64,000 nucleotides of DNA from DATMRS01 sp035566015. GTDB lineage: Bacteria; Pseudomonadota; Alphaproteobacteria; Sphingomonadales; Sphingomonadaceae. The stretch is taken from the NCBI GenBank assembly GCA_035566015.1, contig DATMRS010000017.1:46259-110258 (forward strand). The letters are read 5' to 3'. The notes beneath the pieces are model-generated. The model was not told the origin of the DNA, did not search any database, and worked only from the letters and a program-made list of their open reading frames with translations. Within the stretch, counting starts at the first letter, position 1, and each line of letters opens with the position of its first letter. A program made the position numbers and the translations under genes. Shown here in pieces: positions 50,597 to 59,806 of this stretch.

Positions 50597-53500
50597 ATGT
50601 CCACGCCACTTCGCCGATTGCTTGCCCAATATCGGGCGGCATCCCGTACCGAACGCGAGAAGGGGACGTATTTCGAGCGGTTGGCGGTGGCCTTCGTCAA
50701 GCACGATCCGGGCATGGTGCAGGAATATGAGGATGCCTGGCTGTTCTCCGATTGGGCGAAGGCGCACCGGCTGGACGGGCGGGATATTGGCATTGATGCC
50801 GTCGCTAAAATCCGGGGCGAGGATAGCTTTTGCGCGATCCAGTGCAAATTCTATGCGGAGGGGTATCGCATCCAGAAAGGCGATATCGACAGTTTTCTTA
50901 GCTCATCACAGACCAAGCATTTTTCCCGTGGCCTGATCATCGAAACGACTGGCGCGCCGTGGAGCGTCAATGCCACAGCGTTGCTGGACGACCTGAATGT
51001 CACCACGCTTGATCTGGAGCGGCTTGAGCAGAGCCCGATTGATTGGGAGGCTTGGTTTCAGCGCGATGAAATCAAAGTCGCCCCGCCCAAAGTGTTGCGA
51101 GAGCACCAGCGTGACGCCCTCGCAGCCGTTCGGGAGGGGCTTGCGGAGGCCGATCGCGGCAAGCTGATCATGGCGTGCGGCACGGGCAAGACGTTCACCA
51201 GCCTGAAAATCGCCGAGGGACAGGTTGGCGCGGGCGGCACCGTGCTGGTGCTGGTGCCGTCGCTGGCGTTGATGAACCAGACGATCCGCGAATGGACAAT
51301 AGACAGCACGACGCCGCTGCGTTCCTATGCGGTGTGTTCCGATGTTCAGGTGGGCCGGCGGACGCGCGACAAGGATGACGTGGCGGAGGTTGACCTCCAC
51401 GACCTGGACTATCCCGCCACAACCAACGCGGCCAAGCTGGCGTCCCGGTCCTCCTATCCGGCGGGCGACCGGATGACGGTGGTGTTTTCCACCTATCAGT
51501 CGATTCAGGTCATAGCCGACGCGCAAAAGCGGTACGGCTTTCCCGAATTTGACCTGATCATCTGCGATGAGGCGCATCGCACGACCGGCGCGACCTTGGC
51601 GGGTGAAGACGAAAGCAATTTCGTCAAAATCCATGATCAGGACTTTATCGCAGGCCGGAAGCGCCTCTACATGACCGCCACGCCGCGCGTCTTTGGCGAG
51701 GCGGCCAAGGCCAAGGCGGGCGAGGTATCGGCCGCGCTGGCGTCGATGGACGACGAAGCGCTGTATGGCAAAACGCTGTTCACCCGTGGCTTTGGCTGGG
51801 CGGTGGAGCATGGCCTGCTGACCGATTACAAGGTGCTGGTGCTGGCCGTGGATGAAGCCATGGTGTCAACCGGCGTGCAGAACCGGCTGGCGGATGGCTC
51901 CAGCGAAATGAAGCTGGACGACGCGACCAAGATCATCGGGTGCTACAAGGCGCTGACCAAGAACGGCCAAAAGGGCGAGTTTGCCAACGACGGCCAGCCG
52001 ATGAAACGCGCTTTGGCGTTCTGCAAGGATATCGCGTCATCGAAGCTGATCCGGTCCGAATTTGCAGCGGTGGTCAGTGAATATCTGGCGTCCGATGAGG
52101 GCGAGGCAGCGATGGGCGACGCGGAGGCGCTGCTCTGCGAATTGCGCCATGTGGACGGCACGATGGGCGCGAAGGAACGCGGCGCGCATCTGGAATGGCT
52201 GAAGGAACAGCATGGCGAACGGATCGCGCGCATCCTAACCAACGCCCGCTGTCTGTCCGAAGGCGTGGACGTGCCCGCGCTCGACGCCATCCTGTTCATG
52301 CACCCGCGCAAGAGCCAGATTGACGTGGTGCAGTCCGTCGGGCGGGTGATGCGTCGCGCGCCGGGCAAAACGATGGGCTATGTCATCCTGCCGATCGGCG
52401 TGCCCGCCGGGATGACCCCCGAACAGGCGCTGGCCGACAATGAGCGCTACCGCGTCATCTGGCAGATATTGAATGCGCTGCGCAGCCACGATGAACGCTT
52501 CGATGCGATGATCAACAAAGCCGATCTTGGCGTGGACATAAGCGACCATATCGAGGTGATCGCCGTCAGCAACAAGCTACCGAGTGGCAAGACGACCACG
52601 CAGACCGGGCATATTGGCGCGGGCGGCGGTGGCGATGGCGAATCGTCTGAAGGCGACAGCACGCCCAAGGCCGCACCAGCCTTCCAGAACGCCTTTGTGT
52701 TTGATGAATTTTCCAGGGCGATCATGGCGAAGATCGTCAAGAAATGCGGGCGGCGCGACTATTGGGAGGATTGGGCGGGCGACATTGCCACAATCGCCCA
52801 GACCCATATCACCCGGATCAGCGCGCTGGTGCAAAAGCCGGGCACGTCCGAACGCGCGGCGTTCGAGGCTTTTCTGGCTGAAATCCGCGATGACCTGAAC
52901 GACAGCATCACCGAAGCCGACGCGATCGAAATGCTGGCGCAACATCTTATCACCCGCCCAGTGTTCGACGCGCTGTTCGAGGGGCACAGCTTCACCGGCA
53001 ATAATCCGGTCTCGAAAGCCATGCAGACGGTGCTGGCGGCGCTCGACGAGCATCGGCTGGATAAGGAGGCGGACAGCCTCCAGCGCTTCTATGACAGCGT
53101 GCAGCGGCGCGCGGCGGGCATTGATAATGCCGAGGCCAAGCAAAAGATCGTCGTCGAACTGTACGACAAGTTTTTCCGCAACGCCTTCCCCAAGATGACC
53201 GAGCGGCTGGGCATCGTTTATACACCGGTGGAGGTGGTGGACTTCATCCTCCATTCGGTGAACGAGGTGCTGCAATCCGAATTTGGACAGACGCTGGGCA
53301 GCAAGGGCGTCCATATCCTTGATCCCTTCACCGGCACCGGCACCTTCATCACGCGGTTGCTGCAAACGGGCCTCATCAAGCCCGACGAGCTGGCCCACAA
53401 ATACGCCCATGAAATCCACGCCAACGAGATCGTGCTGCTGGCCTATTACATCGCCGCGATCAATATCGAGGCGGTCTATCACGGCATCATGGGTGGCAAT

Positions 53501-54925
53501 TACGTGCCGTTCGAGGGCATCTGCCTGACGGACACGTTCCAGCTTTACGAGCAGGAACGCGATCTGATCGCACATCTGATGCCCGAAAACAGCAACCGCC
53601 GCACCCGGCAAAAGGCGCTCGATATTCGCGTCATCATCGGCAACCCGCCGTATTCGGTGGGACAAGGCAGCGCGAACGATAATGCCGCCAATGTCGATTA
53701 TCCCCGATTGGACGGGCGAATCCGCGAAACCTATGCCAAGCGATCCAAGGCGACCAACAAGAATGCGCTCTATGACAGCTATATCCGCGCGATCCGCTGG
53801 GCCAGCGACCGGATCGGCGACGCGGGCGTGGTGGCCTATGTGTCCAACGCCGGATGGCTGGACGCCAACACCGCCGATGGCCTGCGGAAATGTCTGGCGG
53901 ATGAATTTGCCAGCATTCATGTGTTCCATTTGCGGGGCAATCAACGCACGTCGGGCGAGCGATCCCGGCGCGAAGGCGGCAAGATTTTTGGCAGCGGCAG
54001 CCGCACGCCCGTCGCCATCGCGCTGCTGGTCAAGAACCCCGCCGCCGCCGAACATGGCCAGATATATTTCCACGATATTGGCGATTATCTGACCCGCGAG
54101 GACAAGCTGGCGATCATCGCCCGGTTCAGCAGCATTGAAGGCATCGCGCGCGCGGGCGGCTGGCAGACGATCACCCCCGATGAGCATGGCGATTGGTTGG
54201 GGCAGCGTGACAAGGCGTTCGACGCCTTCCTGCCGATGGGGGACAAGGACAACAAATCGGGTGCGGTACTATTTGCGAACTATTCGAGAGGTATTGAAAC
54301 TGGGCGCGATGCGTGGTGCTACAACGCTAGCCGCGAAACCGTGGCCCACAATATGCGCGCGATGATCGGCTTCTATAATGCTGAACTGGCGCGGTTCGAC
54401 GCTGCCCACCCCCATGCCGACCGTAAGGCACGTGGCGACGCGGTGGACGGGTTTATCGACAATGACCCGACAAAGATCAGTTGGACTAGCAGCCTGAAAA
54501 GCGATTTGGCCAAAGGCGATGCGTTCACCTTTGAGGCATCAAACCTGACCCCCAGCCTCTATCGCCCCTTCACCCGCCAATGGCTCTACTACACCGGCGA
54601 TACCGTTCATCGTGTAGGCCAGATGCCGCGTATCTTTCCGATGGGCGAAGCTGCGACCAATCGGGTGATTATGGTGAAGGCACGTCCAGCCGAAGGCGGG
54701 CAGCTTGCCTTGATGGTGGACACCATCCCCGAACTGCAAACCGACGGCGGCACGCAATGTTTTCCTGAATACCTCTATGAGGCAGCCAAAGGTGTAGCCA
54801 GAACAGAACAGAACAGAACAGAACAGAACAGAACAATTATACCCTCCATTAACGGAGGAGCAAGAACAAAATCTGGTGATTTGCACGTCGGGCGGGGGGG
54901 CAGAAAGTCGCCTTCAGCGTATTGA
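50597..54925 (+). CDS. Type ISP-like restriction-modification/helicase protein, C-terminally interrupted
   Basis: The 1,442-residue protein combines an N-terminal PD-(D/E)xK nuclease (GID at 65-67, QCK at 82-84), an SF2 helicase (Walker A GTGKT at 195-199, DEAH at 324-327, and SVGRVMRR later) and an N6-adenine methylase (DPFTGTG at 909-915, NPPY at 1016-1019). That is the layout of single-polypeptide type ISP enzymes such as LlaGI/LlaBIII: ATP-driven restriction with built-in methylation. The start has GGGGGG upstream. The reading frame enters seven AGAAC units at residue 1401 and ends soon after with unrelated residues, cutting off the C-terminal region that lies in the next gene at 55014. 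Confidence 0.87.
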   Translation: MSTPLRRLLAQYRAASRTEREKGTYFERLAVAFVKHDPGMVQEYEDAWLFSDWAKAHRLDGRDIGIDAVAKIRGEDSFCAIQCKFYAEGYRIQKGDIDSFLSSSQTKHFSRGLIIETTGAPWSVNATALLDDLNVTTLDLERLEQSPIDWEAWFQRDEIKVAPPKVLREHQRDALAAVREGLAEADRGKLIMACGTGKTFTSLKIAEGQVGAGGTVLVLVPSLALMNQTIREWTIDSTTPLRSYAVCSDVQVGRRTRDKDDVAEVDLHDLDYPATTNAAKLASRSSYPAGDRMTVVFSTYQSIQVIADAQKRYGFPEFDLIICDEAHRTTGATLAGEDESNFVKIHDQDFIAGRKRLYMTATPRVFGEAAKAKAGEVSAALASMDDEALYGKTLFTRGFGWAVEHGLLTDYKVLVLAVDEAMVSTGVQNRLADGSSEMKLDDATKIIGCYKALTKNGQKGEFANDGQPMKRALAFCKDIASSKLIRSEFAAVVSEYLASDEGEAAMGDAEALLCELRHVDGTMGAKERGAHLEWLKEQHGERIARILTNARCLSEGVDVPALDAILFMHPRKSQIDVVQSVGRVMRRAPGKTMGYVILPIGVPAGMTPEQALADNERYRVIWQILNALRSHDERFDAMINKADLGVDISDHIEVIAVSNKLPSGKTTTQTGHIGAGGGGDGESSEGDSTPKAAPAFQNAFVFDEFSRAIMAKIVKKCGRRDYWEDWAGDIATIAQTHITRISALVQKPGTSERAAFEAFLAEIRDDLNDSITEADAIEMLAQHLITRPVFDALFEGHSFTGNNPVSKAMQTVLAALDEHRLDKEADSLQRFYDSVQRRAAGIDNAEAKQKIVVELYDKFFRNAFPKMTERLGIVYTPVEVVDFILHSVNEVLQSEFGQTLGSKGVHILDPFTGTGTFITRLLQTGLIKPDELAHKYAHEIHANEIVLLAYYIAAINIEAVYHGIMGGNYVPFEGICLTDTFQLYEQERDLIAHLMPENSNRRTRQKALDIRVIIGNPPYSVGQGSANDNAANVDYPRLDGRIRETYAKRSKATNKNALYDSYIRAIRWASDRIGDAGVVAYVSNAGWLDANTADGLRKCLADEFASIHVFHLRGNQRTSGERSRREGGKIFGSGSRTPVAIALLVKNPAAAEHGQIYFHDIGDYLTREDKLAIIARFSSIEGIARAGGWQTITPDEHGDWLGQRDKAFDAFLPMGDKDNKSGAVLFANYSRGIETGRDAWCYNASRETVAHNMRAMIGFYNAELARFDAAHPHADRKARGDAVDGFIDNDPTKISWTSSLKSDLAKGDAFTFEASNLTPSLYRPFTRQWLYYTGDTVHRVGQMPRIFPMGEAATNRVIMVKARPAEGGQLALMVDTIPELQTDGGTQCFPEYLYEAAKGVARTEQNRTEQNRTIIPSINGGARTKSGDLHVGRGGRKSPSAY
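54799..54835. repeat. Seven-unit AGAAC tandem repeat in a coding region
   Basis: Seven copies of a pentanucleotide (AGAAC, also readable as CAGAA) occupy 54799-54835. As five is not a multiple of three, gain or loss of units shifts the reading frame. In the present state the frame leads to a stop at 54925. With one more unit (eight) the frame runs open from 54798 to 55715 and joins the downstream gene. With six units a stop occurs at 54850-54852. This is the classic layout of a contingency locus. Confidence 0.9.
54894..54900. repeat. G7 homopolymer tract after the pentanucleotide repeat
   Basis: Seven G residues in a row interrupt a well-conserved block: with six, the frame would read NLVICTSGGGQKVAFSVLMSN and go on to SQCFPMFLYE, which resembles the end of the methylase/specificity region. 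With seven, the block is broken. A run this long slips in replication and is also a common sequencing-error site. Confidence 0.6.
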
Positions 54926-55013
54926 TGAGCAACGCCGTACCGAGCCTCCACATGGTGGATATCGAGGGCAGCCAATGCTTCCCGATGTTTCTCTACGAAA
55001 CGGAGGGCGGGCA

Positions 55014-55715
55014 ATGAGCGATACGCAAGCCAGCCTCTTCGAGCAGGATTCGCCTCAGCCCCGAATCGTGCGCCGCGACGGCATTACCGACGAAGGGCTG
55101 GCCCATTTCCAGGCGGCCTATCCCGAAGAGGCGATCAGCAAGAAAGACCTGTTCTACTACATCTATGGCCTACTCCATTCAGAGGACTATCGCGCTCGTT
55201 TCGCCGACAATCTCTCAAAGCAATTACCGCGCATTCCCCGCGTGAAAACCGCTGCTGATTTCCGGGCCTTTTCCAAGTCAGGGCGTGCGCTGGCGGGATT
55301 GCATGTGAACTACGAACAGGTGGAGCCTTACCCCGTTACAATCGCTGAGGGTGATTTTCGGCTGGCCAATATCCCCGACCCGGTGAAATTCTACCGCGTC
55401 GAGAAAATGAAATTTGGCGGCAAGCGTCCGAATCTCGACAAAACGACCGTCACCTACAACACCAACATCACCATGACCGGTATCCCGCTGGAAGCCTATG
55501 AGTATGTGGTGAACGGCAAGCCCGCGCTGGAATGGGTGATGGAGCGCCAGTGCGTGAAGACCGACAAGGCCAGCGGCATCGTCAACGATGCCAATCGCTA
55601 TGCCAACGAAACCGTGGGCGACCCCGCCTACCCCCTACTGCTGTTCCAACGGGTGATCACGGTAAGCTTGGAAACGATGAAAATCGTGCGGGCGTTGCCG
55701 AGGCTGGAGATTTAA
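55014..55715 (+). CDS. C-terminal portion of the type ISP-like enzyme as a separate gene
   Basis: The 233-residue protein matches the C-terminal region of type ISP enzymes: RRDGITDEGLAHFQAAYP, KKDLFYYIYGLLHSEDYRARFADNL and LPRIPRVKTAADFRAFSKSGRALAGLHVNYE, which in homologues continue directly from the methylase. This part contributes to target recognition. It starts at ATG 55014 with GGAGGGCGGG upstream, overlapping the stop of another frame, so it could be made as a separate subunit. Its frame is also open upstream to 54798, meaning a change of one pentanucleotide unit would fuse it to the large protein. Confidence 0.82.
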   Translation: MSDTQASLFEQDSPQPRIVRRDGITDEGLAHFQAAYPEEAISKKDLFYYIYGLLHSEDYRARFADNLSKQLPRIPRVKTAADFRAFSKSGRALAGLHVNYEQVEPYPVTIAEGDFRLANIPDPVKFYRVEKMKFGGKRPNLDKTTVTYNTNITMTGIPLEAYEYVVNGKPALEWVMERQCVKTDKASGIVNDANRYANETVGDPAYPLLLFQRVITVSLETMKIVRALPRLEI

Positions 55716-55891
55716 GGCCTGTCGCGCGCGCGACTAGCATCTTCCGCGCGATATCTCTGTTGTCCGACACGAGATCAACGGCTGGAAATGGCCGGGCTTC
55801 ACCCTTTGCTATCGATGGGCGCTGGCAGAGTTCGCTAGCGTCCGCTATGTTCCGCATATGTACCAGACGTTCGCTTGGAAGGGGCGAGCCA

Positions 55892-56731
55892 ATGACAGGA
55901 TATGCAGGCATGGACGATAATGGAAGCGCGGCGGCGGCTCTTGCGATCATTCGAGAATGGGAATGGGAGTACGAGGATTTTGATGGCTTCGGTACGACGC
56001 CGAAATGGCTTTCTCTGAACGAAGCGATGAACTCGCTTGCGTTCGCGGGTCATGCTGATCCGGCTCGCGCGTTCCTTAGGCTCCTGGCCGATGGTGCGCT
56101 GGTGACGCGGGGCAAATACCAGTGGCGGGCTTTTCGAGCGGGTAACCATTTCGACGGAGAGGGAAGCGGGGGCATTCCACCGGCACGCTGGCTTGTAATC
56201 GTCGATTCCACTCCTTTTGACATGTTTGATCTGCCAAAGCTTGGGTTATCAAACATGGAGCCAGGTGATTGGGACTGGCGGAATGGTTGCTGCACCGTCG
56301 CGGCGGCCTCTGACGGCGATCCAGCCAAATGGTGGGAAACCGGATATGCCGAGGAATGGTTTTCCGCTTGGGATATCGAAGTGCATTGCCCGTCAGTCGA
56401 TTTCCCGAAGAGCGATAGTGCCCCTGCTGTCGAGAATGACGCTTGCGAGCCTGCCGAACCTCTGGTGCCCATCATTGGTCATAGCAAAGGCCGTCCGCCC
56501 AAATACGATTGGGAAGGCGCGTTAGCCCATGTCACGGCTGTAGCGAACACGCCGGACGGCCTGGAAACCGGCCCTGGCGCACAGGCTGCAATTGAGCGCT
56601 TGATGGCCGACCATTTCACGCGGACCAGCAATGATGGAAGCGGCCCTTGCGAGTCCGAAATCCGCAAGCGGGCGAGCCGTGTGATGAAGGCAATCGAGGC
56701 GTTGAAGCCGTCGCTTTCCAAGGTCGCGTAA
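55892..56731 (+). CDS. Unknown protein on the element
   Basis: The 279-residue protein is not recognised. It is Trp-rich in the N-terminal half (REWEWEYEDFDGF, WDWRNGCC, KWWETGYAEEWFSAWD) and has a C-terminal part (PPKYDWEGALAHVTAVANTPDG, AAIERLMADHFTRTS, ESEIRKRASRVMKAIEA) that looks like a helical, DNA-binding-type tail found on other small element proteins. The ATG at 55892 follows GGAAGGGGCG. It lies 176 nt after the restriction-modification gene and may be an accessory or unrelated cargo. Function is unknown. Confidence 0.7.
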   Translation: MTGYAGMDDNGSAAAALAIIREWEWEYEDFDGFGTTPKWLSLNEAMNSLAFAGHADPARAFLRLLADGALVTRGKYQWRAFRAGNHFDGEGSGGIPPARWLVIVDSTPFDMFDLPKLGLSNMEPGDWDWRNGCCTVAAASDGDPAKWWETGYAEEWFSAWDIEVHCPSVDFPKSDSAPAVENDACEPAEPLVPIIGHSKGRPPKYDWEGALAHVTAVANTPDGLETGPGAQAAIERLMADHFTRTSNDGSGPCESEIRKRASRVMKAIEALKPSLSKVA

Positions 56732-56896
56732 ACGGCGCTTGGCGGGAAGGCCGATAAATCCCGCCGCGCATGATAATCAGCCTTTCCCGGCCCTTATGGG
56801 CCTTTATCGGCGGACAACCGCAGCCATCCGCCAGCATCCTTTCGCATACCGCCGAGGCATTTCGCCACGGCGCAATCGCGAAGGAAACGGCCAATC

Positions 56897-57082
56897 ATGG
56901 CAATTCAGGAACAGGGTCCGCCTCTCGCCTACAGTATTAAGGAGGCTTGTCGCGTTTCGTCATTGGGGCGCACCCGCCTTTATGCCCTTATCAACGAGGG
57001 CCGGCTCGAAAGCCGCAAGATCGGCAAGCGCACACTGATCCCCGCCGTAAGCTTGCGCCGCCTGATCGAGGGGGAGGCGTGA
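56897..57082 (+). CDS. AlpA/excisionase-like helix-turn-helix protein
   Basis: A 61-residue MerR-like/excisionase fold protein: SIKEACRVSSLGRTRLYALINEGRLESRKIGKRTLIP is the classic helix-turn-helix plus wing of AlpA/Xis-type regulators, ending with SLRRLIEGE. Such proteins activate integrase-mediated excision or control element genes. It precedes the small gene and primase of the element, with 3 nt between its stop and the next ATG. Confidence 0.85.
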   Translation: MAIQEQGPPLAYSIKEACRVSSLGRTRLYALINEGRLESRKIGKRTLIPAVSLRRLIEGEA

Positions 57083-57085
57083 GCC

Positions 57086-57268
57086 ATGGCCCAGACATAC
57101 GAAGCCCCGCACATTGGCGGGGCGTCGCGGAACAACTGTGGTGGCTGCTTCCGTGCTTTTTCTACCCCGCGCGTCTTGCAGACGCAATTCCTGATCGCGG
57201 CCTGCCAGGTCCGCCCCGAACTGGCGGCGATGCTGGCTGCGTTCGTCTTCGGGGGAGGCGGGGCATGA
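57086..57268 (+). CDS. Small protein conserved in position on the element
   Basis: A 60-residue protein with GGASRNNCGGCFRAFSTPRVLQTQFLIAACQVRPELAAMLAAFVFGG. It begins 3 nt after the AlpA-like gene and overlaps the primase start by 4 nt (ATGA-type). The tight fit and non-random sequence support it being real. No known function. Confidence 0.6.
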   Translation: MAQTYEAPHIGGASRNNCGGCFRAFSTPRVLQTQFLIAACQVRPELAAMLAAFVFGGGGA

Positions 57269-58188
57269 TAGACCTTCACGCCATCCGCGCTGCCAATCCG
57301 CTGCCTTCGATTGTGGGGGCAACAGTGAAGCTCCAGCGCGCGGGCCGCGAGTATAAGGCTTGCTGCCCCTTTCATCCCGACAGGTCGCCCTCCTTCACCA
57401 TCTTTGCGGATGGCGAGCGCTTCCATTGCTTCGGCTGCGGGGCATCCGGCGACGTGCTGGATTTTGTGCAGCGGGCGTATGCCGTGCGGCTACCCGAGGC
57501 GGCACGGATGCTCGGCGCGGGCGATATGCCCCGGCGGCCCATGCCTTCGAGCCCCGAGGCTTCGGACGGCGCCGACACCCGCGCGAAGCGTGCGCGCGCC
57601 CTGGCGATCTGGCACCGGGCCAAGTCGGCGGCCGGGACGCTGGCAGAGGCCTATTTGCGCTTCCGGGGCATCCTTCCCCCCTATCCGCCTGATTTGCGGT
57701 TCCTGCGCCTTCGCTGTGGCAATCTGGGGGCGTTGCCGTGCCTTGTCGCTGCGGTGCGCGACGTGGCGGGCACGGTGATCGGCATTCAGCGGATCTGGCT
57801 TGCCGGCGATGGGCAGGGAAAGGCGGCCATTACCACCCCCAAACGATCGCTGGGCCAGGTGAAGGGCGGCGCAATCCGGCTCGGCAAGCTGGACGGCACG
57901 GGCTGGCTGACCGTCTGTGAAGGCCCCGAAGATGGCCTGTCGCTGCGGAACATGCTGGGCGGCCCGGTTTGGGTGGCGGCGGGGGCGACGTTCCTGCCCG
58001 CGATGCAGTTTCCCCCCGAGGTGCGAACGATCGTGATCGGGGCGGACAACGACCCGGCCGGGTGCAGGGCGGCAGAGGATGCGGCGCAGGCCTATGCCGG
58101 GCGCGGGCTATCCGTCCGCATCATCCGGCCCCTTTCTGGCTGCAAGGACTTCAACGACGAATTGAGGGGGCGCGGCAATGGCTGCTAA
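57265..58188 (+). CDS. CHC2 zinc-finger/Toprim primase
   Basis: The 307-residue protein has an N-terminal CHC2 zinc finger as in DnaG (CCPFHPDRSPSFTIFADGERFHCFGCGASGDVLDF), a middle DUF7146-like region and a C-terminal Toprim domain (LTVCEGPEDGLSL with the catalytic Glu; TIVIGADNDPAG with the DxD-type site). It would prime DNA synthesis for element replication. ATG 57265 is chosen; the frame back to 56947 shadows the AlpA-like gene. It overlaps the next gene by 11 nt. Confidence 0.88.
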   Translation: MIDLHAIRAANPLPSIVGATVKLQRAGREYKACCPFHPDRSPSFTIFADGERFHCFGCGASGDVLDFVQRAYAVRLPEAARMLGAGDMPRRPMPSSPEASDGADTRAKRARALAIWHRAKSAAGTLAEAYLRFRGILPPYPPDLRFLRLRCGNLGALPCLVAAVRDVAGTVIGIQRIWLAGDGQGKAAITTPKRSLGQVKGGAIRLGKLDGTGWLTVCEGPEDGLSLRNMLGGPVWVAAGATFLPAMQFPPEVRTIVIGADNDPAGCRAAEDAAQAYAGRGLSVRIIRPLSGCKDFNDELRGRGNGC

Positions 58189-59710
58189 CCCGAGCATACA
58201 AGAGCGGCTGGCAGCGGCGGACCCGTTTGCCGGTTGGCCCGATCCGATTCCGCTGCGGGACGAACTACCGCCGGTGCTGGCCTTCCCACCCGATCTGTTG
58301 CCGAGCCAATTGCGCGGCTGGGTGCTCGACATTGCCGAGCGCATGAATTGCCCGGTTGATCTGGTGGCCATCCCGGCCATGGTTTCGGCCGGGGCGCTTA
58401 TCGGGCGGCGCATCGGCATTCGACCCCAGCGACGCACCACATGGCTGGAAGTGGGCAATCTGTGGGGGTGCGTCGTCGCCCGGCCCGGCTGCATGAAAAG
58501 CCCGGCGGCAGCCGAAGCGCTTGCCCCGATCCGGGGACTGGAAGCCAAAGCGGCGGAATGGAACAAGGAGGCCGCCGCCCGGTTCGAGGTAGCCGAGGCC
58601 GTGCACAAGCTGGAGCGCGGCGACGCCGACAAGGCCGCGCGAAAGCGGCTGAAAGACGAGGGCGCGGACTCCGCGCGGAAGGTGCTGGCGGCGCTTGTGA
58701 CGCCCGAGCCGCCATCGGAGCGGCGGTACTTCACAAGCGACGCCACGGCGGAAAAGCTGGGCGAGATATGCGCGGCCAATCCGGATGGCATCCTGGTTCA
58801 TCGCGACGAACTGGTGCCGCTCTTCACCGACCTGGACAGCCCCGAAAAGGCATCGGCGCGTGGATTCTTCCTGACCGGCTGGGGTGGGCAGGAAGGCTAC
58901 ACCTTCGATCGCATCATGCGCGGCACCGTGCGCGTGCCAGCGGTCAACCTGTCGGTATTCGGGACGACCCAGCCGAGCCGCATCGCCGCCTATATGCGCG
59001 ACAGCATCCGGCGATTCGATGATGGCATGGTCCAGCGTTTGCAGTTGCTGGCCTGGCCGGATTTCACGGGCGAATTTCGAGAGGTGGACCGCTACCCGGA
59101 CAGCGAGGCGCGGCGGCTGGCGCATGAATGCTATGCCGATCTGGCCGGTCTCAACCTGCACGAAATCGGCGCGCAACGGGATGAAGTCGACGGTCTGGGA
59201 GCGGTGCCCTTCCTGCGCTTTGCCGATGATGCGCAGGATATTTTCACCGAATGGCGGGCAGCGCTTGAAGCGGAATTGCGAGGCCAGGATTTGGCCCCGG
59301 CGCTGGTGGCCCATTTGTCCAAATATCGCGGGCTGATCCCCCGGCTGGCCCTAATCTGCCATCTTGCCAACAATGCCTACGGCCCGGTTTCGATTGAGGC
59401 GGTACGGCAGGCTTTGGGCTGGGCCGATTATCTCCGATCCCATGCCCGGCGCGCCTATGCCTCGACCATGATCGATAATGCCGAGGCGGCACGGGCGATC
59501 TGGCGGCGCGTCCACAGAGGTGATCTGCCCCAGCCGTTCACCGCGCGCGACATTCGCCAAAAGGGATGGTCTGGCCTGACAGAGCAAAGCCGGATCGAGG
59601 CCGGCCTGGAAGCGCTTACCGATGCCTACCGCCTCCGGGCTGAAAAGGTCGATACCGGGGGGCGGCCGTCAACACTCTATCGCGCCAATCCCAAGGCCAT
59701 GCACGCATGA
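58178..59710 (+). CDS. DUF3987-family replication-associated protein
   Basis: The 510-residue protein belongs to the DUF3987 family found after primases on phages and integrative elements. Features include PCPVDLVAIPAMVSAGALIGRRIGIRP-like residues, a P-loop-like VVARPGCMKSPAAAEAL (Gly before Lys replaced by Met), GILVHRDELVPLF, FFLTGWGGQEGYTFDRIMRG and VPAVNLSVFGTTQPSRIAAYM with helicase-like motifs. It is probably a helicase- or ATPase-type partner of the primase. It overlaps the primase stop by 11 nt. Activity is unproven because the P-loop is degenerate. Confidence 0.8.
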   Translation: MAANPSIQERLAAADPFAGWPDPIPLRDELPPVLAFPPDLLPSQLRGWVLDIAERMNCPVDLVAIPAMVSAGALIGRRIGIRPQRRTTWLEVGNLWGCVVARPGCMKSPAAAEALAPIRGLEAKAAEWNKEAAARFEVAEAVHKLERGDADKAARKRLKDEGADSARKVLAALVTPEPPSERRYFTSDATAEKLGEICAANPDGILVHRDELVPLFTDLDSPEKASARGFFLTGWGGQEGYTFDRIMRGTVRVPAVNLSVFGTTQPSRIAAYMRDSIRRFDDGMVQRLQLLAWPDFTGEFREVDRYPDSEARRLAHECYADLAGLNLHEIGAQRDEVDGLGAVPFLRFADDAQDIFTEWRAALEAELRGQDLAPALVAHLSKYRGLIPRLALICHLANNAYGPVSIEAVRQALGWADYLRSHARRAYASTMIDNAEAARAIWRRVHRGDLPQPFTARDIRQKGWSGLTEQSRIEAGLEALTDAYRLRAEKVDTGGRPSTLYRANPKAMHA

Positions 59711-59806
59711 ACGCCCCCGACAGGAACCCCCGAAACCAACAAAAGCCCTTTTGGGGGTTTTGGGGGCAACCCTCCCCGGCACTTTCCCGAAAATCGAGGT
59801 GAACCC

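Noticed and set aside
52577..54187. A leftward 536-codon open frame inside the type ISP-like gene.
   Set aside because: The sense strand carries the nuclease, helicase and methylase motifs; the antisense frame has none.
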